A stretch of DNA of 64,000 nucleotides from Streptomyces chrestomyceticus JCM 4735 (GTDB lineage Bacteria > Actinomycetota > Actinomycetes > Streptomycetales > Streptomycetaceae). A program made the position numbers and the translations under genes. The notes below the pieces were generated by a model. That model had not been told where the DNA came from, made no database searches, and saw only the letters and a list, made by a program, of their open reading frames with translations. The DNA lies in assembly GCF_003865135.1 (NCBI RefSeq), contig NZ_BHZC01000001.1, positions 4,650,001-4,714,000 of the forward strand, read 5' to 3'. Positions 54,075-63,213 of this stretch are shown here, in pieces (the first letter of the stretch is position 1; each line of letters starts with the position of its first letter).

Positions 54075-54821
54075 TCAAGCCCGCCGCCCGCCGTCGACCG
54101 ACATCGCGATCCCGGTGACGTACGAAGCAGCGTCCGAGCAGAGCCAGACCGCCGCCGCGGCGGCCTCCTCCGGCACGGCCAGCCGGCCGAGGGGCGTGAT
54201 CGCCTCCTGCATCGCGATCATGTCCGTGCCGGCCGCCACCGTCTCGAACCCCGGGGTGCGGGTCGGGCCGGGGCAGACGGCGTTGACCCTGATGCCGTCC
54301 GGCGCGTAGTCGACCGCTGCGGCTTTGGTGAGGCCGACGATGCCGTGCTTGGCGGCCACATAAGCGGGGGCGTGCGGGATCGCGTACAGGCCGCCGTTGG
54401 AGGCGATGTTGACGATCGCGCCCCCGCTTTCGAGCAGGGGCAGCTCGTACTTCATGCACAGGAAGGTCCCCGTCAGGTTGACGCGGGTCACGCGCTCGAA
54501 CTCGTCCTGGGTCATCCGGTCGAGCCGCCGGTGGTGCGAGGCCATGCCGGCGTTGTTCACGGCGAAGTCGAGGCCGCCGTACTCCGTGACCGTGCGCTCG
54601 ACGGCCGCCCGCACGGAACGCTCGTCGGCGATGTCGACGGTGACGGCCAGTGCTTCCCCACCGTCCGTCCTGATCAGCTCCGCGGTCTCGGCCGCCGTGC
54701 TGCCGTCGATGTCGAGTACGGCGACGGCGGCACCGCTCTCAGCGAACTTCAGGGCCGCCGCACGGCCGATCCCGCTGCCTGCGCCGGTGACCAGCCCTAT
54801 CTTCCGAGAAGCGTCGCTCAT
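54075..54821 (-). CDS. Short-chain dehydrogenase/reductase
   Basis: 248 aa. Classical SDR: TGAGSGIG (residues 13-20) for NAD(P), DIDGS after beta-2 favouring NAD(H), NNAG, catalytic Ser in IVNIASNGG and the YVAAKHG motif (YxxxK). The substrate is unknown. Its ATG overlaps the stop of the upstream small gene (ATGA), implying coupled translation. A divergent LysR gene probably controls this unit. Confidence 0.92.
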   Translation of the reverse strand: MSDASRKIGLVTGAGSGIGRAAALKFAESGAAVAVLDIDGSTAAETAELIRTDGGEALAVTVDIADERSVRAAVERTVTEYGGLDFAVNNAGMASHHRRLDRMTQDEFERVTRVNLTGTFLCMKYELPLLESGGAIVNIASNGGLYAIPHAPAYVAAKHGIVGLTKAAAVDYAPDGIRVNAVCPGPTRTPGFETVAAGTDMIAMQEAITPLGRLAVPEEAAAAAVWLCSDAASYVTGIAMSVDGGRRA

Positions 54822-55135
54822 GCCAGCGGCTCGTGATTCGCCCAGGCGACCTTGTACGGGTGCCGTGCTTGCCAGTATTCGATGACCTCGTGCACTCCAG
54901 GTGCAGTGAACGCTTTCGCCAGCGCGTCGGTGTCGGGCAGGACCATCTGCACGATCGCGGTCGCTACCAACGCCGCGACGGCCTCCTCGCCCGGGACGGG
55001 AAGGTGACGCCGGGCCACGACCGACTGTACGAGTCCGGTGTCCAGCATGACCCGTTCGATGTCCGCGAGATATCGGTCCAGCTCGGTGTCGGGCAGCGGC
55101 CGGTCAAAGGAAACGATCATTGTGTGGTTGACCAT
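54818..55135 (-). CDS. Small conserved protein coupled to the SDR
   Basis: 105 aa from ATG 55135; an ATG at 55162 is an alternative, and neither has a strong ribosome-binding site. The sequence MVNHTMIVSFDRPLPDTELD has a ferredoxin-like alpha/beta feel and ends with EYWQARHPYKVAWANHEPLA. I do not recognise the family. It may be a small-molecule-binding or cyclase-like partner of the SDR (inference). It is divergent from the LysR gene. Confidence 0.65.
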   Translation of the reverse strand: MVNHTMIVSFDRPLPDTELDRYLADIERVMLDTGLVQSVVARRHLPVPGEEAVAALVATAIVQMVLPDTDALAKAFTAPGVHEVIEYWQARHPYKVAWANHEPLA

Positions 55136-55205
55136 GCGACCAGTCTTGGGGTCGTCCGCCATCGGCGTCCAAGACCCGTTCGACATGCGGCGATAACCTA
55201 CAGGC

Positions 55206-56051
55206 ATGGCCGAACTGGAGACCCGCGAGCTGGAGTACTTCCTCGGCGTCGCCGACGAGCTGCACTTCGGCCGGGCCGCCGACCGGCTCGCCATCGCTCA
55301 GCCCGCGCTGTCGAAAGCGATTCGGCGGATCGAGGCCCGGCTCGGCGTACCGCTGTTCATCCGCTCCAGCCGGAGCGTCGAACTAACACCGGCCGGGCGG
55401 GCGTTGCAGGAGCACGGTCGCCATGCGCTCAACGCGGTCAGCGCGGCCGTCCAGAGCGCCCGTCGCGCCGGCGACACCCGGCGCCACCTGCGGCTCGTGC
55501 TCAAGCCCGGTGGCGACGCCGGGCTGCTGTCCGCGATCCTGGCCGAGTATGCCCGTCGGCACGACTCCCGCCAGGTGGACATCCTGTTCAGCGGCCCCGC
55601 CGACCGTGTCGACATGCTCCGCGACGGCCGGGCCGACATCGGCCTGCTCTACGTACCGTTCGACGATCTCGACGGCCTGGCCCACGAGACGCTGCACGCC
55701 GAGGAGCGCGTGGTCATCGTCCCGTCCGCGCACCGGTTGGCCGGGCAGGCTTCGGTGCGCATGGCGGATCTGGAGGGTGAGACGCTGCCGCGCTGGAGAG
55801 GGGTGCCCGGGGGCGACGGCACCGGTCCGGAGGTCGCCGACGTCACCCAGCTACTCCACATGATCACGGCGGGCCGGATGATCGGGGTGCTGCCCCGCTC
55901 ACTGGCCGAACCGGTTCCGGCCGGCCTGATCTGCGTCCCGGTGACCGACGCGCCGCCCAGCCGCCTCGTACTCGCCTGGAACGCACAGGACCGCCGGCCG
56001 ATGGTCGCGTCATTCGTGGCTGCCGCGATCGGGTCCCGCCAGGCGGACTGA
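55206..56051 (+). CDS. LysR family transcriptional regulator
   Basis: 281 aa from ATG 55206. Residues 5-65 are the LysR headpiece (RELEYFLGVADELHFGRAAD, then AQPALSKAIRRIEARLGVPL). The effector domain begins near 90 and includes LVLKPGGDAGLLSAILAEYA. No TTA codons occur here, unlike the LysR gene at 36281. Divergence from the small protein/SDR unit (70 bases) indicates that unit as its target. Confidence 0.9.
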   Translation: MAELETRELEYFLGVADELHFGRAADRLAIAQPALSKAIRRIEARLGVPLFIRSSRSVELTPAGRALQEHGRHALNAVSAAVQSARRAGDTRRHLRLVLKPGGDAGLLSAILAEYARRHDSRQVDILFSGPADRVDMLRDGRADIGLLYVPFDDLDGLAHETLHAEERVVIVPSAHRLAGQASVRMADLEGETLPRWRGVPGGDGTGPEVADVTQLLHMITAGRMIGVLPRSLAEPVPAGLICVPVTDAPPSRLVLAWNAQDRRPMVASFVAAAIGSRQAD

Positions 56052-56111
56052 CGTTCCCCGCCTCCGACCACCCCTGACCCGCGCGGCGGGAGGAACGGTT
56101 CCGTACGCCGG

Positions 56112-56690
56112 TCACGCAGAGCGGGCGACCTCCCAGGCCGCCTCGATCATCCGGAAGATCTCGTCCACCGCGGCCTGCGGTTCGGCCTCCTCACGGGCCA
56201 GCGAATAGGCGTCGATCACGAACCGCGCGATCGTCCGGCCGGCCGTCATGGTCAGCGGCAGGCCGGGCTCGGCGGTGATGGCCGCCGCCAGCGACTCCGC
56301 ATGGCGCAGCCGCATCGACTCCTCGTACTTCCGCAGGGCGGGTGAACCGTCGATCATGCGCCAGATGGGGGCGGCTTCCGCCGCGGTGCAGTGCCGCACC
56401 AGGGCCTGGATCTCGCGGCGCAGCGCGGGGATGAGCGGCTCGTGCGGCCCCCGGTCGGTGACCGCCCGGATGAGGCGTTGCTCGAAGTCTTCGTCCTGCT
56501 CGAACACCAGGGCCTCTTTCGAGGCGAAGTGGGAGAAGAGCGTGGTGACGGCCACGTCCGCCTCGGCGGCGACGTCACGGATGCCCACCGCGTCGTACCC
56601 GCGTTCCAGGAAGAGCCGCAGAGCGGCGTCGGCGATCTTCTGGCGCGTCGCGGCTTTCTTGCGTTCACGGCGTCCGGGCGGCTCCGTCAT
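56112..56690 (-). CDS. TetR family regulator of the neighbouring oxidoreductase
   Basis: 192 aa. The TetR helix-turn-helix spans about residues 13-60 (IADAALRLFLERGYDAVGIR, then AAEADVAVTTLFSHFASKEA), with an all-helical ligand domain after it. It is divergent from the NADP-dependent oxidoreductase gene and the 70-base gap holds a perfect palindrome, the expected repressor-operator arrangement. Confidence 0.9.
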   Translation of the reverse strand: MTEPPGRRERKKAATRQKIADAALRLFLERGYDAVGIRDVAAEADVAVTTLFSHFASKEALVFEQDEDFEQRLIRAVTDRGPHEPLIPALRREIQALVRHCTAAEAAPIWRMIDGSPALRKYEESMRLRHAESLAAAITAEPGLPLTMTAGRTIARFVIDAYSLAREEAEPQAAVDEIFRMIEAAWEVARSA

Positions 56691-56731
56691 GCGTTGATGC
56701 TATCAGGTACGAAGCCGCAACAGTTCCAAAA

Positions 56732-56746
56732 CACTAACCGTTAGTG
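56732..56746. promoter_or_regulatory. Palindromic operator of the TetR regulator
   Basis: CACTAACCGTTAGTG, a perfect 7-1-7 inverted repeat, lies 42 bases from the TetR start and 15 bases from the oxidoreductase start. It overlaps the ribosome-binding and promoter region of the latter. Confidence 0.8.
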
Positions 56747-56760
56747 CTACGGTCCCCGGC

Positions 56761-57654
56761 ATGAAGAAAGTGAGCTTCTCCGAGTTCGGCGGTCCCGACG
56801 TGCTGCGCCTCATCGACGCCGAGGAGCCCCACGCGGGCCCCGGGCAGATACGTATCGCCGTACGGGCGGCGGGCGTGAACCCCGTCGACTGGCGGATCCG
56901 CGAGGGCCAGTTCCAGAAGGCCCACCCGATCGAGCTGCCCGCAGGAGTCGGGCAGGACGCCTCCGGAGTGGTGGACGAGGTCGGTGCGGGCGTCGAAGGG
57001 ATCCGGGCCGGCGACCGCGTGTTCGGCGAGGGCGCGAGCACTTACGCCGAGTTCGCCGTGCTGTCGGCCTGGGCCCGGATGCCCGAGCACCTGACGTTCG
57101 AAGAGGCGGCCGGCTACCCCTCCGTGGTGGAGACCGCGCTGCGCATCATCCACCAGGTCGGCGTGCGTCCCGGGCAGACGCTGCTGGTCAGCGGCGCGTC
57201 CGGGGGAGTCGGTTCGGCGGTGCTGCAGATCGCCCGCGACCGCGGCATCACGGTGATCGGTACGGCCGGGGCCGCAAACCAGGACTACCTGCGCAGCCTG
57301 GGCGCCATCGCCACGACGTACGGCGAGGGCTGGACCGAGCGGGTACGGCAGCTCGGCCACATCGACGCGGCCCTCGACCTGGCCGGCTCGGGCGTGATCC
57401 GCGAACTCGTCGACCTGACCGGCGACCCGCAGAAGGTGATCTCCATCGCCGACCTCGGCGCACCGGAGTTCGGTGTCCGCTTCTCCGGCGTGGCCGGAAG
57501 CGTGCCGGACGCGCTCATCGAGGCCGCCGCCCTGGTCGAGCGGGGCAAGCTCCACATCCCGGTCGAGAAGACGTACACGCTCGCCGAGGCCGCGACGGCG
57601 CACATCGACAGCCACGCCGGTCACACCCGAGGGCGGCGGGTCATCGTCGTCTGA
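56761..57654 (+). CDS. NADP-dependent oxidoreductase, quinone reductase type MDR
   Basis: 297 aa. Medium-chain dehydrogenase fold without the structural zinc: MKKVSFSEFGGPDVLRLIDA at the start, AAGVNPVDWRIREGQF, and the nucleotide loop LLVSGASGGVGSAVLQIARD. It reduces quinones or enones with NADPH. Control by the divergent TetR protein through the palindrome is likely. The next gene, a flavin monooxygenase, starts 89 bases downstream and may be co-transcribed. Confidence 0.9.
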   Translation: MKKVSFSEFGGPDVLRLIDAEEPHAGPGQIRIAVRAAGVNPVDWRIREGQFQKAHPIELPAGVGQDASGVVDEVGAGVEGIRAGDRVFGEGASTYAEFAVLSAWARMPEHLTFEEAAGYPSVVETALRIIHQVGVRPGQTLLVSGASGGVGSAVLQIARDRGITVIGTAGAANQDYLRSLGAIATTYGEGWTERVRQLGHIDAALDLAGSGVIRELVDLTGDPQKVISIADLGAPEFGVRFSGVAGSVPDALIEAAALVERGKLHIPVEKTYTLAEAATAHIDSHAGHTRGRRVIVV

Positions 57655-57743
57655 GCCGCTTCCCGCGCGGTCGCGCTGCCCGGCGGGCCGTACTCCCGGA
57701 GCACCTGCCGGGCCCGGCAGGTGTACGACACGCAAGGAGTCCC

Positions 57744-58856
57744 ATGCACACTCCTGTCACGATCATCGGCGCCGGCCTCGGCGGCCTGGTGCTGGCCCGC
57801 GTCCTGCACGTACACGGCATCCCGGCCGTGATCTACGAGGCGGACCCTTCGCCGACGGCGCGCTCGCAGGGCGGGATGCTCGACATCCACGCCCACAGTG
57901 GCCAATTCGCGCTCGGAGCGGCGGCTTTGACGGAAGAGTTCCGCGGCATCGTCCTGGAGGGCCGCCAAGCCATACGGCTCCTCGACCGGAACGGGACCGT
58001 CCTCTTCGACAAGGCCGACGACGGCACCGGTACGAGCCCCGAGGTACAGCGCGGCGACTTGCGGCAGATCCTGCTCGACGCGCTCCCCGACGGCACCGTC
58101 CGATGGGGCCACAAGGCCACCGGCGTCCGCACCGTCGGCGAGGCCCGCCACGAGGTGATCTTCGCCGACGGCTCCACCGTCGCCACGAACCTCCTGGTCG
58201 GCGCGGACGGCGCCTGGTCACGCGTCCGCCCGCTGCTCTCCGACGCCACCCCCGCATACATCGGCCGGTCCTTCGTCGAGACCTGCCTGTACGACGCGGA
58301 CACCCACCATCCGGCCACCGCGAAAGCGGTCGGCGGCGGGACGCTCGCGGCGTTCGACCCGGACGAGCGCGGGAAGTGGCTCGTGGCCCACCGGGAGAAG
58401 GACGGTGCCCTCCGCGCCTACGTCACGCTGGCCAAGCCGCAGGACTGGTTCGCCGGCATCGACTTCACCGATGCCGCCGCGGCCGCCACGCGGATCGCCC
58501 AGGAGTACGACGGCTGGGCACCGGAACTCGCCACCCTGATCACCGGCATCGACACGGCACCGGTCCTGCGCCCCCTCCATGCCCTGCCGGTCGGGCACCG
58601 CTGGGACCGGGTGCCGGGAGTGACCCTGCTCGGCGACGCCGCCCACCTCTCGCCCCCTGACGGCGAGGGCGCCAACCTCGCCATGCAGGACGCCGCCGAA
58701 CTCGGCACGGCCCTCGCCGCGCACCCCGACGACATCGAGACCGCCCTCACCGCGTACGAGCAGGCCCTGTTCCCCCGCAGCGCCACAGCCGCCGCGACCG
58801 CCGAGGTCACCCACAACCCCACGCCCCAAGAGCTCATCGGCTTCTTCGCCCGGTAG
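57744..58856 (+). CDS. FAD-dependent monooxygenase related to TetX
   Basis: 370 aa from ATG 57744, with AAGGAG upstream. Class A flavoprotein monooxygenase: GAGLGGLVLARVL (GxGxxG), EADPSP, and the second FAD motif GDAAHLSPPDGEGAN near residue 300. GGMLDIHAHSGQ and RGDLRQILLDALPDGTVRW resemble the matching segments of TetX-type enzymes. That suggests an aromatic or polyketide substrate; actual tetracycline activity is not implied. It could detoxify a compound sensed by the TetR protein upstream (inference). Confidence 0.88.
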   Translation: MHTPVTIIGAGLGGLVLARVLHVHGIPAVIYEADPSPTARSQGGMLDIHAHSGQFALGAAALTEEFRGIVLEGRQAIRLLDRNGTVLFDKADDGTGTSPEVQRGDLRQILLDALPDGTVRWGHKATGVRTVGEARHEVIFADGSTVATNLLVGADGAWSRVRPLLSDATPAYIGRSFVETCLYDADTHHPATAKAVGGGTLAAFDPDERGKWLVAHREKDGALRAYVTLAKPQDWFAGIDFTDAAAAATRIAQEYDGWAPELATLITGIDTAPVLRPLHALPVGHRWDRVPGVTLLGDAAHLSPPDGEGANLAMQDAAELGTALAAHPDDIETALTAYEQALFPRSATAAATAEVTHNPTPQELIGFFAR

Positions 58857-58868
58857 GCACGGGAAAGC

Positions 58869-58902
58869 TGAAGGGTGCCACCCGAACGGGTGGCACCCTT
58901 CA
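58869..58902. terminator. Bidirectional hairpin between the monooxygenase and dnaB
   Basis: A perfect 16-base-pair stem (58869-58884 with 58887-58902) and an AA loop between convergent genes. On the monooxygenase strand it starts 13 bases past the stop. Confidence 0.85.
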
Positions 58903-58940
58903 CCTGTGGTTGTCCGACGCCTGGCCGCTACGCCCCCAGG

Positions 58941-60422
58941 TCAGGTCTGCGCCATGTCCACAAAGCGGGAGTAGTGGCCCTGGAAGGCCACCGTGATGGT
59001 CGCCGTCGGGCCGTTACGGTGCTTGGCCACGATCAGGTCGGCCTCGCCGGCGCGGGGCGACTCCTTCTCGTAGGCGTCCTCGCGGTGCAGCAGGATGACC
59101 ATGTCAGCGTCCTGCTCGATCGAACCGGATTCACGAAGGTCCGAAACCATCGGCTTCTTGTCCGTACGCTGCTCGGGGCCACGGTTAAGCTGCGAGAGCG
59201 CGATGACCGGCAGCTCCAGTTCCTTGGCCAGCAGCTTGAGGTTACGGGACATGTCCGACACCTCCTGCTGGCGGCTCTCGGCGCGCTTGGAGCCGCCGGA
59301 CTGCATGAGCTGGAGGTAGTCGATGACCACCAGCTTCAGCTCGTTGCGCTGCTTGAGGCGGCGGCACTTCGCGCGGATCTCCATCATCGACAGGTTCGGC
59401 GAGTCGTCGATGTAGAGCGGCGCGGCCGACACGTCCGGCATCCGCCGGGCCAGCCGGGTCCAGTCCTCGTCCGTCATCGAGCCGGACCGCATGTGGTGCA
59501 GGGCCACCCGCGCCTCGGCGGACAGCAGACGCATCGCGATCTCGTTGCGGCCCATTTCGAGCGAGAAGATCACGCTCGGCAGGTTGCTCTTGATGGAACA
59601 GGCCCGGGCGAAGTCCAGCGCGAGGGTGGACTTACCCATCGCGGGACGGGCCGCGATGACGATCATCTGGCCGGGGTGCAGGCCGTTGGTGAGGGAGTCC
59701 AGGTCGGTGAAGCCGGTGGGTACGCCGGTCATCTGGCCCTGGCGGGAGCCGATCGCCTCGATCTCGTCGAGGGCCCCCTCCATGATGTCGCCGAGCGGCA
59801 GGTAGTCCTCGCTGGTGCGCTGCTCGGTGACGGCGTAGATCTCCGCCTGGGCGCTGTTGACGATCTCGTCGACGTCGCCGTCGGCCGCGTATCCCATCTG
59901 GGTGATGCGGGTACCGGCCTCGACGAGCCGGCGCAGGACCGCCCGTTCGTGGACGATCTCGGCGTAGTACTCGGCGTTGGCCGCCGTCGGCACGGACTGG
60001 ACCAGGGTGTGCAGATACGACGCGCCGCCCACCCGGGCGATCTCGCCGCGCTTGGTCAGCTCGGCCGCGATGGTGATCGGGTCGGCCGGCTCGCCCTTGG
60101 CGTACAGGTCGAGGATCGCCTGGTAGATCAGCTCGTGGGCCGGCCGGTAGAAGTCGTGGCCCTTGAGCACCTCGACGACGTCCGCGATGGCGTCCTTGGA
60201 CAGCAGCATGCCGCCGAGCACGGACTGCTCGGCGTCCAGGTCCTGGGGCGGTACCCGCTCGAAACCGCCGGAGGACCAGCCGCCCTCCTCGTCGCCGCCT
60301 CGGTCGCGGCGGTCGTCGCGGCCCCGGCCCTTGCCCTCACCCCGACGGGAGCGCGCGGCAGGCAGCCGGTCACTGGGGCCGGCGTCCGCCCAGGGGTCTT
60401 CCACGGGCTCGGGCATACTCAC
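58941..60422 (-). CDS. dnaB: Replicative DNA helicase DnaB
   Basis: 493 aa from GTG 60422 (ATG 60416 possible). The first 50 residues are a charged Gly/Arg/Asp extension typical of Streptomyces. The DnaB N-terminal domain begins at VPPQDLDAEQSVLGGMLLS. The RecA-like C-terminal domain has Walker A ARPAMGKST, LVVIDYLQLM (Walker B) and ALSQLNRGPEQR. No intein is present. It is the ring helicase at the replication fork. The 458 bases upstream have several DnaA-box-like sites. Confidence 0.97.
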   Translation of the reverse strand: MSMPEPVEDPWADAGPSDRLPAARSRRGEGKGRGRDDRRDRGGDEEGGWSSGGFERVPPQDLDAEQSVLGGMLLSKDAIADVVEVLKGHDFYRPAHELIYQAILDLYAKGEPADPITIAAELTKRGEIARVGGASYLHTLVQSVPTAANAEYYAEIVHERAVLRRLVEAGTRITQMGYAADGDVDEIVNSAQAEIYAVTEQRTSEDYLPLGDIMEGALDEIEAIGSRQGQMTGVPTGFTDLDSLTNGLHPGQMIVIAARPAMGKSTLALDFARACSIKSNLPSVIFSLEMGRNEIAMRLLSAEARVALHHMRSGSMTDEDWTRLARRMPDVSAAPLYIDDSPNLSMMEIRAKCRRLKQRNELKLVVIDYLQLMQSGGSKRAESRQQEVSDMSRNLKLLAKELELPVIALSQLNRGPEQRTDKKPMVSDLRESGSIEQDADMVILLHREDAYEKESPRAGEADLIVAKHRNGPTATITVAFQGHYSRFVDMAQT

Positions 60423-60604
60423 CCCGGCACCTCCTCCCGTCCGCGGCGCGGACCTTGCTGTGCCCTTCTTTCTTACGGCACGGCTCTGACAAACGAGACG
60501 CCCGACTCCGGTTACGGCGCGTCGAGTTCGGACGGGTTCTCAGACCGGAACAGGGGCCAGGCGCCGGACTACGGTAGGCCCGTCGGCACCGTCCGCCAAT
60601 CTGG

Positions 60605-60867
60605 TTATCCACAGGCCATGTGGACGAGGGACCCGTTCCTGTGGAGAAGTGCGCCGATCCTGTGCACGGCACGGGGGACACTGCTGTGGACAAACACACA
60701 ATCAGTCGACTCCCACCCATCTGACCTGCAACTTTGTCGTCCATAGGCTGTGGGGGAGAAAAACTTCGGCAACCTGTTCATGATCGGACCGAACGGCGTG
60801 GAGGAGAACGCTCCACCCGCCGCGAAGTAATGATTGCTCAGCAGTTGTGCCACTTACCTGTGGAAGA
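60605..60867. promoter_or_regulatory. DnaA-box-like cluster upstream of dnaB
   Basis: In the 458-base gap between dnaB and the MATE gene are TTATCCACA (60605-60613), TGTGGACGA (60619-60627), TGTGGAGAA (60640-60648), TGTGGACAA (60685-60693, exact TTGTCCACA on the other strand) and TGTGGAAGA (60859-60867). Two are exact DnaA boxes and three differ at one or two bases. The dnaB promoter lies in the same interval. Confidence 0.55.
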
Positions 60868-60880
60868 TTAGATTGACGGC

Positions 60881-62218
60881 ATGACACAGGCCCCCGCGAC
60901 GCCGCGGCGCACCGACCGCCGCCACGACCGCGAGATCATCTCGCTCGCCCTGCCCGCCTTCGGCGCGCTCGTCGCGGAACCGCTCTTCGTCATGGTCGAC
61001 AGCGCCGTCATCGGCCACCTCGGCACCCGGCAGCTCGCCGGACTCGGCGTCGCCGCCCCGCTGCTGACGACCGCGGTCTCGGTCTTCGTCTTCCTCGCGT
61101 ACGCCACCACCGCCGCCGTCGCCCGGCGGGTCGGTGCCGGTGACCGCTCGGCCGCCATCCGGCAGGGCATGGACGGTATCTGGCTCGCCCTGCTGCTGGG
61201 CGCCGCCGTACTGGCCGCCGTCCTGCCCACCGCGCCCTGGCTCGTCGACATCTTCGGCGCCTCGTCCACCGCCGCCCCGTACGCCATCACCTACCTGCGC
61301 ATCAGCGCCCTCGGCATCCCGGCGATGCTCGTGGTGCTGGCGGCCACCGGTGTACTGCGCGGCCTCCAGGACACCCGGACACCGCTGTACGTCGCCATCG
61401 GCGGCTTCTCCGTCAACGCGGCCCTGAACATCGGGCTGGTCTACGGTGCCGGACTCGGCATCGCCGGATCGGCCTGGGGAACGGTCGTCGCCCAGTGCGG
61501 TATGGCCACCGTCTACCTGGTCGTCGTGGTGCGGGGCGCCCGCCGGCACGGTGCCTCGCTGCGGCCGGACGCGGCCGGTATCCGCGCCTGTGCCCAGGCC
61601 GGGGTGCCGCTGCTGGTCCGTACGCTCTCGCTGCGCGCCGTCCTCATGATCGCGACTGCCGTGGCCGCCCGCCTCGGTGACGCCGAGGTGGCCGCCCACC
61701 AGATCGTCATCACCCTGTGGTCCCTGCTGGCCTTCGCCCTGGACGCCATCGCCATCGCCGGTCAGGCGATCATCGGCCGCTACCTGGGAGCCGACGACGT
61801 GGCGGGCGCCAAGGCGGCCTGCCGCCGCATGGTGCAGTGGGGCGTCGCCTCCGGTGTGGTGCTCGGGCTGCTCGTCGTCCTCACCCGGCCGCTGTTCATG
61901 CCGCTGTTCACCGACGACCAGGCCGTGAAGGACGCCCTGCTGCCCGCGCTGCTGGTCGTCGCCCTCACCCAGCCGGTCGCCGGCATCGTCTTCGTCCTCG
62001 ACGGCGTGCTGATGGGCGCCGGCGACGGCCCCTACCTGGCCTGGGCGATGCTGGTGACGCTGGCGCTCTTCGCGCCCGCCGCGCTGCTGGTGCCGGTCGT
62101 CGGCGGCGGCCTGACCGCGCTGTGGTGGGCCATGACCCTGATGATGACCGTGCGGATGCTGACATTGTGGGCACGCACCCGGTCGGGCCGCTGGATTGTG
62201 ACCGGAGCCTCGCGTTGA
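60881..62218 (+). CDS. MATE family efflux transporter (DinF-like)
   Basis: 445 aa from ATG 60881. Twelve hydrophobic segments in the multidrug and toxic compound extrusion pattern: PAFGALVAEPLFVMVDSAVI at the first helix and GLGVAAPLLTTAVSVFVFLA. Such pumps export cationic compounds using Na+ or H+. It is divergent from dnaB. The serine protease gene starts 39 bases downstream on the same strand. Confidence 0.93.
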   Translation: MTQAPATPRRTDRRHDREIISLALPAFGALVAEPLFVMVDSAVIGHLGTRQLAGLGVAAPLLTTAVSVFVFLAYATTAAVARRVGAGDRSAAIRQGMDGIWLALLLGAAVLAAVLPTAPWLVDIFGASSTAAPYAITYLRISALGIPAMLVVLAATGVLRGLQDTRTPLYVAIGGFSVNAALNIGLVYGAGLGIAGSAWGTVVAQCGMATVYLVVVVRGARRHGASLRPDAAGIRACAQAGVPLLVRTLSLRAVLMIATAVAARLGDAEVAAHQIVITLWSLLAFALDAIAIAGQAIIGRYLGADDVAGAKAACRRMVQWGVASGVVLGLLVVLTRPLFMPLFTDDQAVKDALLPALLVVALTQPVAGIVFVLDGVLMGAGDGPYLAWAMLVTLALFAPAALLVPVVGGGLTALWWAMTLMMTVRMLTLWARTRSGRWIVTGASR

Positions 62219-62257
62219 AGCCACCCGAAACAACGGCCCCGTGCTGATAATGACCCT

Positions 62258-63136
62258 GTGCGCCCGCTTGCCAGGAAGATCGTCCTGCCCCTGACGCTGA
62301 CCGTCGTCGGGGCAGGCGCCATAGTGGGCTACGCCTCCCAGGAAGCCGACACCAGCAGCCGTGGCAACGGCACGCTCAGAAGCGGTCACGGCAAGTCGGG
62401 CGAGTCCCGCCAGGACCCCCAGGACCAGGACCCGTCCGCCACCGCACCCGCCGACGACGGCAGCGCGTACACCCCGCGCAGTACCGAGCAGAACGCCCGT
62501 GTCGGGGCCATCTTCGAGAAGGACGACTCCGGCGACCACTTCTGCACCGCGAGCGTCGTGCAGAGCCCCGGCCGGAACATGCTGATCACCGCGGCGCACT
62601 GCGCTTTCGACGCCGAGACCGGCCAGCCCGTCAACGACCTCGTCTTCGCACCCGACTACCGCGACGGCAAGGAGCCGACCGGCCTGTGGAAGGTCGAGAA
62701 GGTCGTCGTCGACGACCGCTGGGCCAAGTCCCAGGACGAGGACATGGACGTCGCCTTCCTCGTCCTCGGCAGCAAGGACGGCAAGCAGATCCAGGACGTG
62801 CTGGGCGGCAACACCCTCGGCATCGATCCCGGCTTCGACAATGACGTCAAGATCACCGGTTACCCCACCAGCAGTGAGACGCCGATCTCCTGCCACAACC
62901 GCGCCACGAAGTTCAGCGACACCCAGATGCGCGTCCGGTGCACCGACTTCGCGGGCGGCACGAGCGGCAGCCCCTGGCTCGCCGACTACGACCCCAAGAG
63001 CCACACCGGCACGGTCATCGGCGTGCTGGGCGGACACCAGGGCGGCGGTGACGAGGACGACGTCTCCTACGCCGCGTACTTCGGTGAGGCGGTCGCCGAT
63101 CTCTACGAGCGGGCCCAGGAAGCGGACGAAGGCTGA
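62258..63136 (+). CDS. Secreted trypsin-like serine protease
   Basis: 292 aa from GTG 62258. A basic start and hydrophobic stretch (RPLARKIVLPLTLTVVGAGA) form a signal peptide or anchor. A Ser/Asp/Gln-rich linker follows, then a chymotrypsin-fold domain with catalytic His in MLITAAHCAF, Asp in DEDMDVAFLVLG and Ser in GGTSGSPWLADY. Two Cys pairs near the active-site His and before the Ser could be disulfides. The target is unknown. Confidence 0.9.
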   Translation: MRPLARKIVLPLTLTVVGAGAIVGYASQEADTSSRGNGTLRSGHGKSGESRQDPQDQDPSATAPADDGSAYTPRSTEQNARVGAIFEKDDSGDHFCTASVVQSPGRNMLITAAHCAFDAETGQPVNDLVFAPDYRDGKEPTGLWKVEKVVVDDRWAKSQDEDMDVAFLVLGSKDGKQIQDVLGGNTLGIDPGFDNDVKITGYPTSSETPISCHNRATKFSDTQMRVRCTDFAGGTSGSPWLADYDPKSHTGTVIGVLGGHQGGGDEDDVSYAAYFGEAVADLYERAQEADEG

Positions 63137-63151
63137 GAGCAGTCCGCGCAT

Positions 63152-63193
63152 GCGAAAGGGCCGCACCCCGTTTCCGGAGTGCGGCCCTTTCGC
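63152..63193. terminator. Bidirectional terminator between protease and rplI
   Basis: A 15-base-pair stem (63152-63166 with 63179-63193) containing AAAGGGCCGCAC/GTGCGGCCCTTT; the flanking A/T runs make it rho-independent-like in both directions between convergent genes. Confidence 0.85.
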
Positions 63194-63213
63194 GTGCTGC
63201 GGTGTCGCTGCTA

